Shown here piece after piece: positions 21,982 to 32,625 of a stretch of 64,000 nucleotides of DNA. Below the pieces are notes generated by a model that saw nothing but the letters and a program-made list of their open reading frames with translations, was not told where the DNA came from and searched no databases. The stretch is from NCBI RefSeq assembly GCF_028372415.1, contig NC_092874.1, forward strand, positions 331,036,651 to 331,100,650. Direction: 5' to 3'. A program made the translations under genes and the position numbers. Source of the stretch: Notamacropus eugenii. Lineage: Eukaryota; Chordata; Mammalia; Diprotodontia; Macropodidae. The first letter of the stretch is position 1; the number at the start of each line of letters is the position of its first letter.

Positions 21982-24796
21982 TTTTTTTAATGTATTCATT
22001 TATTTTTAGTTTTCAATATTCATTTTCACAAGATTTTGAGTTCCAAATTTTCTCCCCATCTCTCCCCATCCCCCATCCCAAGACACAATGCATTCTGATT
22101 AACCCTTCCCCCAATCTACCCTCTCTTCTATCACACCCCTCCCTTCCCTTATCCCCATCTTCTCTCATTTCCTGTAGGGCAAGATAGATTTCTATACCTC
22201 ATTACCTATATTTCTTATTTCCCAGTTGTGTGCAAAAACAATTCCCAACATTCATTCCTAAAACTTTAAGTTCTAACTTCTCTCCCTTCCTCCATCCTCA
22301 CCCATCCTCATTGAGAAGGCAAGCAATTCAATATAGGCTATACATGTGTGATTATGCAAAAGACTTTCATAATAGTCATGTTGTGAAAGACTAACTACAT
22401 TTCCCTCCATCCTGTCCTGCCCCCCTATTTATTCTATTCTCCCTTTTGACCTTGTCTCTCCAAGAAGTGTTTACTTCCAATTACTCCCTCCTCCCATTTG
22501 CCCTTCCTTCCATTATCCCCCACCACACCCCACTTATCCACTTCTCCCCTACTTTCCTGTAGTGTAAGAGAGATGTCATACCAAATTGAGTATGCATATT
22601 ATTCCCTCCTTAAGTCAAATGTGATGAGAGTAAACTTCACTTTTTTCCTCTCACCTGCCCTCTTTTCCCCTCCATTGAAGAATCTTTTTCTTGCCTCTTG
22701 GATGAGATGTAATTTGCCCCATTCCATTTCTCCCTTTTTCTTCCCAATATATTTCTCTCTGACCCCTTTATTTTTTTAGATATCATCCGTTCCTATTCAA
22801 CTCACCCTGTGCCCTCTGTCTATATGTATGTAATCCTTTCAACTACCCAAATACTGAGAAAAGTCTCAAGAGTTACAAATATTATCTATTCATGTAGGAA
22901 TGTAAACAGTTCAACTTTACTAAATCCCTTATGATTTCTCTTTCCTGTTTACCTTTTCATACTCCTCTTGATTATTGTGTTTGAAAGTCAAATTTTTTAT
23001 TCAACTCTGGTCTTTTCATCAAGAATGCTTGAAAGTCCTCTATTTCATTGAATAACCATTTTTTCAACTGAAGTATTATACTCAGTTTTGCTGGGTAGGT
23101 GATTCTTGGTTTTAAACCTAGTTTCTTTGACTTCTGGAATATCATATTCCAAGCCCTTTGATCCCTTAACATAGAAGCTGCTAGATCTTGTGTTATTCTG
23201 ATTGTATTTCCACAATACTCAAATTGTTTCTTTCTGGCTGCTTACAATATTTTCTCCTTGACCTGGGAACTCGGGAATTTGGCTACAATATTCCTAGAAG
23301 TTTCCTTTAGGGATCTCTTTCAGGAGGTGATGAATAATGATATTTATTTTACCCTCTTATTCTAGAATGTCAGGGCAGTTTTCCTTGATAGTTTCATGAA
23401 ACATAATGTCTAGGCTCTTTTTTTGATCATGGCTTTTAGGGAGCCAGATAATTTTTAAATTGTCTCTCCTGGATCTATTTTTCAGGTCAGTTGTTTTTCC
23501 AATGAAATATCTCACATTTTCTTCATTTTTTTCATTCTTTTGGTTTTGTTTTGCAATTTCTTGGTTTCTCCTAAAGTCATTAGCTTCCATCTGCTCCATT
23601 CTAATTTTTAAAGAACTATTTTCTTTAGTGAGCTTTTGAACCTCCTTTTTTATTTGGCTAATTCTGCTTTTGGAAGCATTCTTTCCCTCATTGACTTTTT
23701 GGATCTCTTGAGCCATTTGGGTTAGTCTATTTTTAAAGATGTTATTTTCTTCAGCATTTTCTTTGGTTCTCCTTTAGCAGGTTGTTGATTCACTTTTCAT
23801 GATTTTCTTGCATTGCTCTCATTTGTCTTTCCAATTTTTCCTCCACCTCTCTTACTTAATTTTCAAAATCCTTTTTGAGCTCTTCCATGGCCTGAGACCA
23901 TTGCATATTTATTTTGGAGGTTTTGGATGCAGAAACCTTGACTTTTATGCCTTCCTCTGAGGGTATGTTTTGTTCTTCCTCATCTGAAAGGATAAAAGAA
24001 AATATTTCTTCACCAAAAAAGTAACCTTCTATATTCTTATTTTTTCTCCCCTTTTTAGGCATTTTATCAACCAGTTATTTGACTTTTGAATCCTTTGTCA
24101 AATGGAAGATATGCTCTAGGGACCTGTAAGTTTCAGTTCCTCCAAGGTGTTGCAATCAAGGGAGAGGAGTTTACTCCTCTCCGGACCTGCACTCTGGTCT
24201 GGGAGCAACCACAAGCTTTTCTGCCCAGGATCTGAGAGTAGAATTCCTTTTCCACAGACACGACCAGCTGCACCACATCAGTGCTCTTCCTTACCCCAAG
24301 ACTGCCACTCAGTGTTGAGACCCAGATCAACTACTTGATTCCCCCAGGGTCTTTAGGCTGAGGGCTCCAAAAATGGACACTGCTCCCACAGTGACTGCTG
24401 CCACCTGGGGCTGGGGCCAAAATAGGTTCCTTTCCCACCCAGGTGAAAGTGCTTTCTCACTGACCTTTGAAGATCTCTTTGGCATTTGTGGGTTGAGAAA
24501 TTGGGAACTGAACCTGCTGCCCATGATTCTCCACTCTGAAACCTGTTCCAGTCCTGTCCCTGCCACACCATGTGGCCAAGGCTGTGCTGTGCTCCTCTCT
24601 GAGCCCAGTGTGATAGACATTTCCTGTCAGTCTTCCAGGCTCTCTTGGACTGGAAATCTCTTTCATTCTATCATTTTGTGTTTTCTGCTGCTCTAGAATT
24701 TGTTCAGTCATTTTTTACAGATATTTTATGGGTTATGGGGGGGAGGGAAGAGCTAGAGCAGTTCAGTCCTTCCACTCTGCAATTTTGGCTCTGCCC
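21982..24796 (-). mobile_element. HAL1-like ORF1-only LINE, structurally complete
   Basis: An element of 2815 bp read on the minus strand: 5' end GGGGCAGAGCCAAAATTGC, about 730 bp of 5' UTR richer in G+C than its surroundings, an L1-type ORF1 (24062 down to about 22972), about 1 kb of purine-rich 3' sequence, and a terminal A-run (the T-run from 21981). No reverse-transcriptase or endonuclease sequence lies between ORF1 and the A-tail, so the element appears to be half-L1, presumably mobilised by L1 in trans. ORF1 now occupies three frames with internal stops, so this is a dead but young-looking copy. Confidence 0.85.
22972..24062 (-). pseudogene. LINE ORF1 (nucleic-acid-binding protein) remnant of the HAL1
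   Basis: The start MPKKGRKNKNIEGYFFGEE (24062) is followed by a polar N-terminus and QAMEELKKDFEN, where an in-frame stop falls. A heptad-rich coiled coil comes next (23716 on: EIQKVNEGKNASKSRISQIK). An RRM-like segment follows (TDLKNRSRRDNLKIIWLP), and then the C-terminal domain with WNMIFQKSKKLGLKPRITYP and AKLSI. The order coiled coil, RRM, C-terminal domain is that of L1 ORF1p, a trimeric RNA chaperone. At least two frameshifts and one stop separate the segments. Length before decay would be near 350 residues, as in L1 ORF1p. Confidence 0.88.
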
Positions 24797-24809
24797 CTCC
24801 AGAAATCTT

Positions 24810-25020
24810 GTAACTTGAGGTTTCCAAGGTTTAAGAACACAGAAAGCTAGTTTTGGGAGGATATTCCACACAGACAACGAACCTGATCCTTCAAGAGCTA
24901 TATCCACTTGCTTTGTTGGGAAACTGGTTGCCTTTACTGCCAGAAATATTGACTCAAAAGAAAAAATCATCTTGATTCTAGTAGTCTGGAGAGGGGACTC
25001 TGAATGAATTTCTCTTTAAT
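24810..25020. other. Flank of the HAL1; no recognised feature
   Basis: With 21791-21968 this is the pre-insertion host sequence. No repeat is recognised in either flank. Confidence 0.45.
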
Positions 25021-26420
25021 TCAAATGGAAAAGATAAATTTCAGATCAAACTAAGATATCATTCTCTTAAGAGCTGAACCAGTTTACCAAGTGGGTGAAC
25101 AGCATATTTCAAAGCATTCTTTTTGAGAATGATCCAACAAAATTCCCCATACTCAATCACTCCAACACACTCCCTCTTCTTTGATAGTAATGAGAAAATT
25201 AGTATTAACAAAATTATTAAAAGAGAAATAAATGGCTCACCAAAAAAACCTGAAGCATAAGTAATTTGGGAGCTACTGTTGAAGCAAAATATAGTTGATT
25301 CTCTAAAGTCATATCATTTTAAGAAATATTTTAGTACATGCTAATATGATCTGTAACACTGAGCTACAAATAAAATGATAGATCTAGGGGACAGACTAAA
25401 GGGGAAAAAATGAGTGTTTTCAAAGAAATAATAGGAAGGAGTGTAAATGGCTTAGAATCAGAGATACAAAATCTTATTCCAGTAGCAAACTTCTTGAAAA
25501 TTTTATCCTTAAAAAATCAACAACATCTTGGGAATCTAGAGAATACTAGAATAATAAAAAGATTAGAAAAAAATCTATTTTAAAAAATGAACTTGAAAAA
25601 ACAGGTCAAGATGAGAAGATCTAAAAATTATTGGATTAGTGGAAAAATACCCACCACAAAAAAGTGTATTTACCATATTTTAAGAAATCATGACTGAAAA
25701 AGTGAGACCTATTAGAACCAGAGAGCAAAGTGAATATAGATGGAACTCACTGGTCACCCCCTGAAAGAAATCCCCATATGAAAATCCCCACATGAAAACT
25801 CTCAGGAGTACCATGTGCAATTCCATTTTAGTGGGGGGTGAAATGCTATAAGAAATCAGAAATAAAGAGTTAGGATAACACATGATTTGGCAGCAGTCAC
25901 TATAAAGGAACAGAGATCTTGGGATATGATATTCTTCAATGCAAAACATGAGCACTTATAGACAAGAATAACTTACATGACAAAGCCCACTATAATTTGA
26001 CAGGGAAAAAACAGGATCTTCAGTGAAACAAAATACTAACAAACATTCCTGACAAAGTGAACGCAACTGAGTTGATATTTAGAAATTCAAACATAAGAGT
26101 CAAGAGAAATATAGAAAAATAAATATATTTGTACATTTAGAAATGAGCATACTGTGATGAAGAGTTTATATTTTAACAGGGGGAGAAGAAATAAGTATTT
26201 CTTCAGAACCTACATGCCACTAAAGTCTTAGAAGGAATAACTAAAGAAGGAATATCTGTATAATATTAAGAAAAAAAGGGAAAACAAATAGAAAGAACTA
26301 CAGTAGAGAAGAAATAGAGAAAGGGAGTATAACTTATTTCAACTAATTGAGATGTGTGAGAATAGTATATTAATACAGAGAAAAATGGTGAAGAATGAGG
26401 TTATACATGAACCTCCCTTT
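25021..26420 (+). mobile_element. Older L1/HAL1-type ORF1 region, decayed
   Basis: A-rich plus-strand sequence with conceptual pieces resembling the end of an L1 ORF1: an acidic linker (LEPESKVNIDG), THWSPPERNPHMK in the place of the 'hRsP..R' segment, and a YDILQ-like segment. It is followed by AGAAGAAATAAGTATTTC and a purine-rich 3' part. Frames are heavily broken. Recognition is by weak similarity to the 60 kb ORF1, so moderate to low confidence. Confidence 0.45.
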
Positions 26421-26454
26421 CATTTGAACCAGATAAAAAGGGGATTGAAAATGC

Positions 26455-26550
26455 GCACGCATGCATGTATATATACATGTATGTATGTATGTATTTGAAT
26501 GTGTGTGTATGATATGCACCTAGTGTCACACACACACACACACACAAAGA
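26455..26550. repeat. (TGTA)/(AC)n low-complexity patch
   Basis: GCGCACGCATGCATGTATAT, TGTATG units, then about 24 bp of CA dinucleotides. Confidence 0.85.
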
Positions 26551-26559
26551 CACATGGTC

Positions 26560-26700
26560 AAAGGATATAAATAGGTCTCAAAGGACCACGTTCAAGTGGT
26601 CAATAGCCATGATAGAAACTATTCCAAATCTAATAATTAGAGAAGTGTAAATCAAAATTCTGTGAATTTCCACCTATCAGATTGCCAAAGAAGAAAAAAA
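26560..26700 (+). mobile_element. L1 3'-region fragment
   Basis: GTCAAAGGATATAAATAGG, AAGTGGTCAATAGCCATGAT, AGAGAAGTGTAAATCAAAAT, then TCCACCTATCAGATTGCC. This is the L1 segment also seen at 39190-39310, where it leads into a fuller L1 3' end. Confidence 0.7.
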
Positions 26701-27335
26701 AGGCTAGTATGGCTTTTTAATCTGACTCTATCTGTCCATTGCCTTTTTTAGCTAGATGCCTCCAGTGCCCATTTCTGATCTATTGTTTTGCCAGGCTTTA
26801 ATTTTGATCTTTGATTTAGTTTTGATTTCCTTTCACTTAAAACCATGCTTGAATCTGAAATATTGTGAATGGCTTTCTTGTATGTGCAATAGTGGAACAT
26901 GTGGAAAGGGTGGAATACAGATGGAGATCAATGGAAAATACAGTGATCAGTAGAAAACTACACAGAATGCAAAACAAGTCAGAGATTCCAGCCTCTTACC
27001 AATGATTAGAGAAAATTTCTCCTTTAACCAGGACTTAAGCTAGATAATTTCATTAATGACCAGTAATAAGAATCTGTAGTTTTGTTTTAGTTTTTTTAAA
27101 GAATCTATAGTTTTGTCAGGTTTCCAGACTAACAGAGGAAGTGACCTTTGTTTATCTCAGATATCAATCCTGGCAATAAATAAAATAAAACAAAACACAG
27201 GAGTTTATCTAGCTTGATCTCTAGCTGTCTAAGGCAGCTTGGACAAGTCTCCACAGTTCAGGAAGTAGGGAGAAAGGAGGTGAGCAGAAGAGGACAAAGT
27301 CCTACCTTTGAACTGGTCCCAGTGAATGGAGGTAT
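26701..27335. other. No recognised feature
   Basis: About 630 bp without a recognised repeat, RNA or coding signal. Confidence 0.45.
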
Positions 27336-27337
27336 TA

Positions 27338-27945
27338 GGGTGATGTTTAAAAAGTATGAGAGGTATAATTTCTGAATAATTAATCATTTTATTAACAATA
27401 CTAACATTTTATTAACAAAAGAGGTCAGTGGCACTCTTATTACCAAAGACCATCATGGTGGCAAACACACAGCTTACATGCCCTTGGAAGAGTGGGTACT
27501 CCTAAGGGTGGCTATCAACTCAGATTGGTTAACAACTAATGATATGATGAATATTGCAATGAGGGGTGGACCTATTCTGATAAAAGGTTGGAGGTGTAAT
27601 TTTGACTATGTCATTTTCTTCGAAATTACCTTTAGCCTTAGGCAATCTAATCAATGAATTTATCTCCACCCAAAGTTGAATAGAACACAATGAGCAGGAA
27701 TTAACCTAGATTAGATTTTGTAGCACTGGGTGGGGTATAACTAAGATTGAGGAGAAAATTAGCTCAACCTTCAAAGAATGAGTTTTTGAAATTAGGATTT
27801 TAGGAAAAGGGGTAATTCTGGATTTCCCCAAATCTTTGATTATTAATAATCATTTCTGTCAATAATATGGGAGGATTCCAGTTCCATTCCTTTCTGGAGA
27901 AAGGAATTTGTCAAATGCTGAGTTTTGTTTCCCATCATGACACCT
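27338..27945 (-). mobile_element. Unassigned dispersed repeat, copy 2 (LTR-like?)
   Basis: Second copy of the repeat at 17101-17600, with the same block order. It has a local duplication of CATTTTATTAACA (27383-27420). On the minus strand AATAAA signals lie about 50-80 bp from one end, and the bounds could be TG...CA, but no matching short flanking duplication was seen. Treated as a fossil element of uncertain class. Confidence 0.5.
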
Positions 27946-29275
27946 AAGAATCCTACTGGATACAGGCCACAGAAAATTAACAAACGTTTATTTCTATTGT
28001 CATGCTAGTAGACAAATTTGTCAGTATTCTCAGAGGGAATCTGGTATAGTTTCTATTGTACCATGATGTCTCTCTGCACCATGATAATATTATCTAGATG
28101 TGACGACTTTATCTTTGATTTTCACACTTACAATATTTGTTAAATTCCTTGTAATCTTTAAATTCTCTAAAAGTTGTTTCTTTTATCTTTGTTCTGTATA
28201 GGAAATATGACAATTATTTCTCAGCAATTAAAATGTAATTAAGGATAAGATTTTAAACAAATGTTGAAAACCCTTCAAATTCCTTCAAAGTTGGTATATA
28301 AAAACAAAATCCATCTAAAAACATTATTTTCTTTCTGCCTGTTCAAGTTGTTTTTTTTAAAAAGAACTCTGTTGTGTGCACAGATCACATTGTAATGTTC
28401 CTAATCCTGTAGTATAAAATGAATGGATGGTTGGGTTTTTTTCCCTATTTTTAATGACAACTCTACATTTTTCTGGTTTGCATGACTCAGTGAGTGTTGG
28501 GAAAAAGACGAATGTTGCAAAATGACAAAATGTTGACTTGACAATTCCTCTTGCATTCTGTTCTGTGTCCAGGGAATGTGGTAACATCATGAGAGCCAAA
28601 CCCTGAACTATATAAATGGTTGAAAGTATGTTTTAATTAAAACATTCTGTAGATATGTTTCAGAACTACAGTATCTCTTTTCAAAAAGATAATAAATGTA
28701 GTTTCTTCATTTGAGAAACCCTGTTATCTAGGTTTATTAACTGTATTTTCTAGGATGACTTTGTTAGTAAACTGTAAGATCATAAGGCTGGGAAGACCCT
28801 TGACAGAGTGTCTAGGGTTCATTCCCTTGGTTCCTCAATTGGTTCAGACCTTTCTAGACAGATGATAATCAGTTTTCTTTTTTCTTGTTATTGTTGGGTT
28901 GTTGTTGGGTTTTTTTTTAATTTCTTGCAAGGAAATTCTAATGTCTTTTCTGGTAACTCCTGCTCATGTTTATCCTCATGAGTGGAGAATTCATACTGGT
29001 ATCTAACTTAATCCCTCTGGAACACCATTTCTCTGAGATCCTGTTGAAAAGAAACTTGGAAGACAACGAATCTGTTTCTTTATATACTTGTCCAGTGAAT
29101 ATGTAGCAAGAAGAGAAATAGTGGTGCGAATCTCAGCTAAGATGCTCATTAATTGTGTGACAATCCAAACAGAAGGAATATTACCTTCTAAGAAACACAA
29201 TTGTCTTTCAATACTTCCCTGTTTCTTTCTGTAGCAATCCTTTTTACCTCAGCTCCCAGGTTTACAACCTTGGAG
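27946..29275. other. No recognised feature
   Basis: About 1.3 kb of AT-rich sequence. Short open frames on both strands lack motifs. T-runs with GTTG repeats lie near 28890-28920. Confidence 0.45.
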
Positions 29276-29455
29276 ATTCAGGCCATAGCAGAAAGAGTCT
29301 TGACTCTGAAGACAGAACATCTGGGTTTAAATTCTGCTTCTAATATTACTAATGCGACCGTGGGCAAGTTATTTAGCAACCATGGGTTGTGGCAGCTTCA
29401 TCTGTACAATGAGGCATTATTTTATGGAATAAAGCATTTGGATTACTTGAATGAT
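29276..29455 (+). mobile_element. SINE (MIR/MAR1-like)
   Basis: Head AGCAGAAAGAGTCTTGACTC, ACATCTGGGTTTAAATTCTG, GCGACCGTGGGCAAGTTATT, then CTTCATCTGTACAATGAGGC. The 87-codon open frame over it is a by-product. Confidence 0.75.
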
Positions 29456-29504
29456 GGCCTGTGAGAACTGTTATTGCTCTAGATCTCTAATGTTATAATC
29501 TTTC

Positions 29505-29665
29505 ACCTCCTGTTGATTCTTCCGCCATAATAATTATTACACATATTCTCTCTATTCCCATCAAGTACCATCACTTCATTCATGATCAGCTCCCTACGTT
29601 ATTTCAATAACTTCCTTTCTACTTCCACTTTCTAATTCATCCTTCTGCCAAATTAATTGTTCTTA
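29505..29665 (+). mobile_element. Probable L2 fragment
   Basis: A pyrimidine-rich stretch resembling the L2 3' region (TTCACCTCCTGTTGATTCTT, ACCATCACTTCATTCATGAT, AACTTCCTTTCTACTTCCAC). The similarity is weak. Confidence 0.4.
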
Positions 29666-29769
29666 TATATTGTGATAACTGCTCTTTGAGTCTCCAACTG
29701 TTGAACTCTTGATGGAGAGGAAAGGAAAAAAAAAAATAATTTCCTGTCATTAAATACAATCTTCCCCCT

Positions 29770-29965
29770 TACATGAACTGCAGCAAAGTGAAGTGAAAAG
29801 AACCAGGAGAACACTGTACAGTGTAACAACAAAATTATATAATAACCAACTATGATAGACTTAGTTCATAGCAAGACAATGATCCAAGACAATTCCATAA
29901 AAAATGCTGTCCACATCCAGAGAAAGAACTGATGGAGTCTGAATGCAGATGTCTCACTTAGAGAA
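29770..29965 (+). mobile_element. L1 LINE 3' UTR fragment
   Basis: AGCAAAGTGAAGTGAAAAGA, ACCAGGAGAACACTGTACA, GTAACAACA, AGACAATGATCCAAGACAAT, AAATGCTGTCCACATCCAGA and GAAAGAACTGATGGAGTCTG. The same order recurs at 39630-39800. Confidence 0.85.
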
Positions 29966-29971
29966 GCTTAT

Positions 29972-30212
29972 TTGAGGCAGTGAGGTGGTACAGTGAACAA
30001 AGTGTCAGACCTAGAGTCAGGAAGCCCTGAATCCAAATCTGGACTCAAACAATATGTGATCCTGGACACTTAACTGAGCCTCAGCTCCCTCAGCTGTAAA
30101 ATGGTCATGATAATAACACCTACCTCACATGGTTATTGTTAGGCTCAAATGACATAATATTTATAAAGTGCTGGCCACATCGTAGAAACTAATAAATGCT
30201 AAATAAATTCTT
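29972..30212 (+). mobile_element. THER1-like CORE-SINE, near full length
   Basis: Head GAGGCAGTGAGGTGGTACAG, ACCTAGAGTCAGGAAGCCCT, GAGCCTCAGCTCCCTCAGC, TACCTCACATGGTTATTGTT, TTTATAAAGTGCTGGCCACA and an end near AATGCTAAATAAATTC. Confidence 0.85.
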
Positions 30213-30254
30213 CCTTTTCCCTTCATGTACATGTCCTATTTCTAATAAAAGAAT

Positions 30255-30360
30255 GCAATCTATTCAGGGGTAGGTACTATATTTTTTTCACTTTCTATTC
30301 CCAGAGCATATAGCAGTGTTCCGCACATAGTGCTCATGTACTAAATGTTTGTTTCATTGA
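30255..30360 (+). mobile_element. L2-type 3' tail
   Basis: TCTATTCCCAGAGCATATAG, then CACATAGTGCTCATGTACTA and AATGTTTGTTTCATTGAG. Confidence 0.6.
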
Positions 30361-30529
30361 GTAGTAGAGTTTTAGTTTTATTATTAGCTAGTTTGTTATT
30401 TTATTTCTCTAATCTTCCTTGTTTGTAAATCAAGCAGGTTGTGCTAAGTGATCTATCAGGATACTTCCTATCTGAAAATTGCATGATCTGTGGCATGATT
30501 TTATTATTTCTAAGTTATTATGGACAGTT

Positions 30530-30775
30530 ATGGATGTTGAGACATGGTAGATGGAGATCTGGCCACAGAAACAAGAAGATTTAGATTCAAGCCCTTCCTC
30601 TGATATGTGTTGGTTCTGGAACACTGGGAAACCTGGGAAAGCCCTCTCAGTGATACAGGCAATTCTCTGAAGCTAGAAGATACAGAGAATGTGCAGAACT
30701 TCACTGCTAGGAGGAGTTTCTTCATTTGGGAGTTTCCTTTAGTGATGAAGTCACAGGTTTAAGTCTCTATCCCTT
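30530..30775 (+). mobile_element. MAR4-like marsupial SINE
   Basis: AGATTTAGATTCAAGCCC, then CTCAGTGATACAGGCAATTC, TCTGAAGCTAGAAGATACAG, GGAGGAGTTTCTTCATTTGG and GATGAAGTCACAGGTTTAAG. The most complete of the four copies. Confidence 0.78.
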
Positions 30776-31009
30776 TGAGCTGCCAAATCTTTGTTTCTTG
30801 GAATTTTGTTGACTTTAGCTATTGTTTATTTACTGTCAAATCCTTGGTTAGAGACACCCTTCCCAAGTTATAACACTATGCACATGAGAAAATATGATCT
30901 TGTTTAAGAATATTCATTTTAAAAAGAGTTTCAGAGAATACTTCATGGTGAGAAGTGAGATCAGACTTTTGAATAATGAATGGGAATTATGGAGATTGAA
31001 GGTATTTCT

Positions 31010-31170
31010 GAGTGAAGAAAGTAAAGAAAGAAAAGAGAAAGAGAAAAAGGGGAAAGGGAAAGAAAGAAAAAAAGAGAAAAAAGAAAGAGAAAAGGAAAGA
31101 GGAAAAGGAAGAAAGAAATGAAGGAAGAAGGGAGGGAGGGAGAAAGAAACAGAGAGAGACAGCAAGAGAC

Positions 31171-31227
<57 letters not shown>
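31010..31227. repeat. (GAAA)n/(GGAA)n/(GA)n purine tract
   Basis: About 210 bp with almost only purines on the plus strand, ending in 45 bp of pure GA. Open frames here are Lys/Glu/Arg or Phe/Leu/Ser artefacts. Confidence 0.95.
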
Positions 31228-31235
31228 TTTTACTT

Positions 31236-31310
31236 AAGATTTAGTGCTTAGCACAGGCTTGGCACACAAAATAGGCTATTTAAATGTTAGCTAATTATTA
31301 GCTATCATCA
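31236..31310 (+). mobile_element. MIR/L2-type 3' tail
   Basis: TTAGTGCTTAGCACAGGCTT, GGCACACAAAATAGGC, then TTAAATGTTAGCTAATTATT. Confidence 0.6.
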
Positions 31311-32514
31311 GAATAATAGTTATGGAATTGCTTATCATTTACCTATTTATTTAATTTAATGGACACAGGGGAATTGATTGACATGAACACTCAAGTAGCA
31401 ATGACAGCATTAATTTGATTATGATTCCAGAGCCAGAAAAAGGAAAAAGGAGAAAAGATAATGTGGTCAGGCAGGATGGATGACAGTAAAGTTATAAGGA
31501 ACATAGAACATGAAGCATGAATAGGTCAGCAGTCTTACCTTCAGCAATCCTAATCTGCCAAGCATTCTTCTTCCTTACCCGTCTTTCTACTCCTGGAACC
31601 ATAACAGGTGGAGTGGGCCATGGGGCATATTCAATGATTAAGATAGTACATGAACCACTGCGGAAATTTTAGAACTTAGAGAATTGAGTTCTTAGTGGTA
31701 CCAAGGGAGTAGTGGCAAATAGTGTTGGTGACAAGATGGCCAGGATGAGGAAAAACCTCATTCTTGGGAGTTGCTCCAAGACAGCACTTAGTCCTATGTC
31801 TATGCCCAGTAAGGGGCATAAACAGTAGAGATCTTGGGGGTGGGATTAGGAGTGAGGATGGGAATGGGCGGGGGGAGTCACAGTGTGTATTTACTGCCCT
31901 AACAGGTTATGACACTTATTCGCTGCCATTTCTGGAAATCCTTTAAGAAATAGTATGTATAAATCATATATGATTTGGAGCTTTTAATCTGTGACATTGG
32001 TTGATAGAAGAGGGACATTAACTGGATGACTTTGAGAGTTCTTCAAAGGTTAGATGGCAACATGTTGGGTATGTTGTATATAGGATGCTCGTCCCCCACC
32101 TGGACTAGGGGGCCACTGAGGATTCTTCAACCTCAGAGATGCTGTGATTTTTGAACATCTTTCTCTAATATAGATTTGATCCCCACTACTGATATCCTGT
32201 AAGAACTAAACAAAATAGGTGCTCTGCTACACGTCTCAACTTCTGCCCCTATGGAAAAATGTTTAGAGACATTAATAACTTTCTTTTTGTTTCTTTTGCG
32301 AACATCTTATAAAGTAAATGGTAGTGTCTGGAGTTCTTTTAGCCTTGGAAGAAATCCAAAACCATCCTTGATTTTTCAACTGGAACTTTCTCAATACTTT
32401 TTTTTCTATTTGCTCTAACACAGAGATATTCCAAAAATTTCTGTGCAGCCAAAGTTCCTGATACAAAACAGGTCTGTTCCTATAGAATGGTATATATTAT
32501 GCATATTTATAGTT
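31311..32514. other. No recognised feature
   Basis: About 1.2 kb. A G-rich part (31840-31875) and a possible MAR-type SINE remnant around 32100-32140 are noted; nothing firm. Confidence 0.4.
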
Positions 32515-32625
32515 GCTGTGTTCGTCGTTCATTGCCAAAGAAGACCATGCCATCAGAGAAATGATGACATGACTTGCACTTGACTTTGTTTTGAGTGAGG
32601 GCACATTTATAGTAAGTAGGAGAAG
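32515..32625 (-). mobile_element. RTE-tailed SINE, 3' end, antisense
   Basis: The plus strand reads GTTGCTGTGTTCGTCGTTCA, TTGCCAAAGAAGACCATGCC, AGAGAAATGATGACATGACT and TGCACTTGACTTTG: the reversed 3' end with its 'gaacgacgaacacagcaac' terminus. 5' truncated. Confidence 0.85.

Larger units (their letters stand above)
21969..24809 (-). repeat. 13-bp target-site duplication around the HAL1
   Basis: The direct repeat CTCCAGAAATCTT occurs at 21969-21981 and at 24797-24809, immediately outside the element. In the minus orientation the left copy adjoins the A-tail and the right copy adjoins the 5' end, the arrangement expected after L1-type target-primed insertion. The match is exact over 13 bp. 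Confidence 0.85.

Noticed and set aside
29201-29464. 87-codon open frame with a hydrophobic start
   Set aside because: Most of it lies over a SINE (29276-29455), so it is a chance frame.
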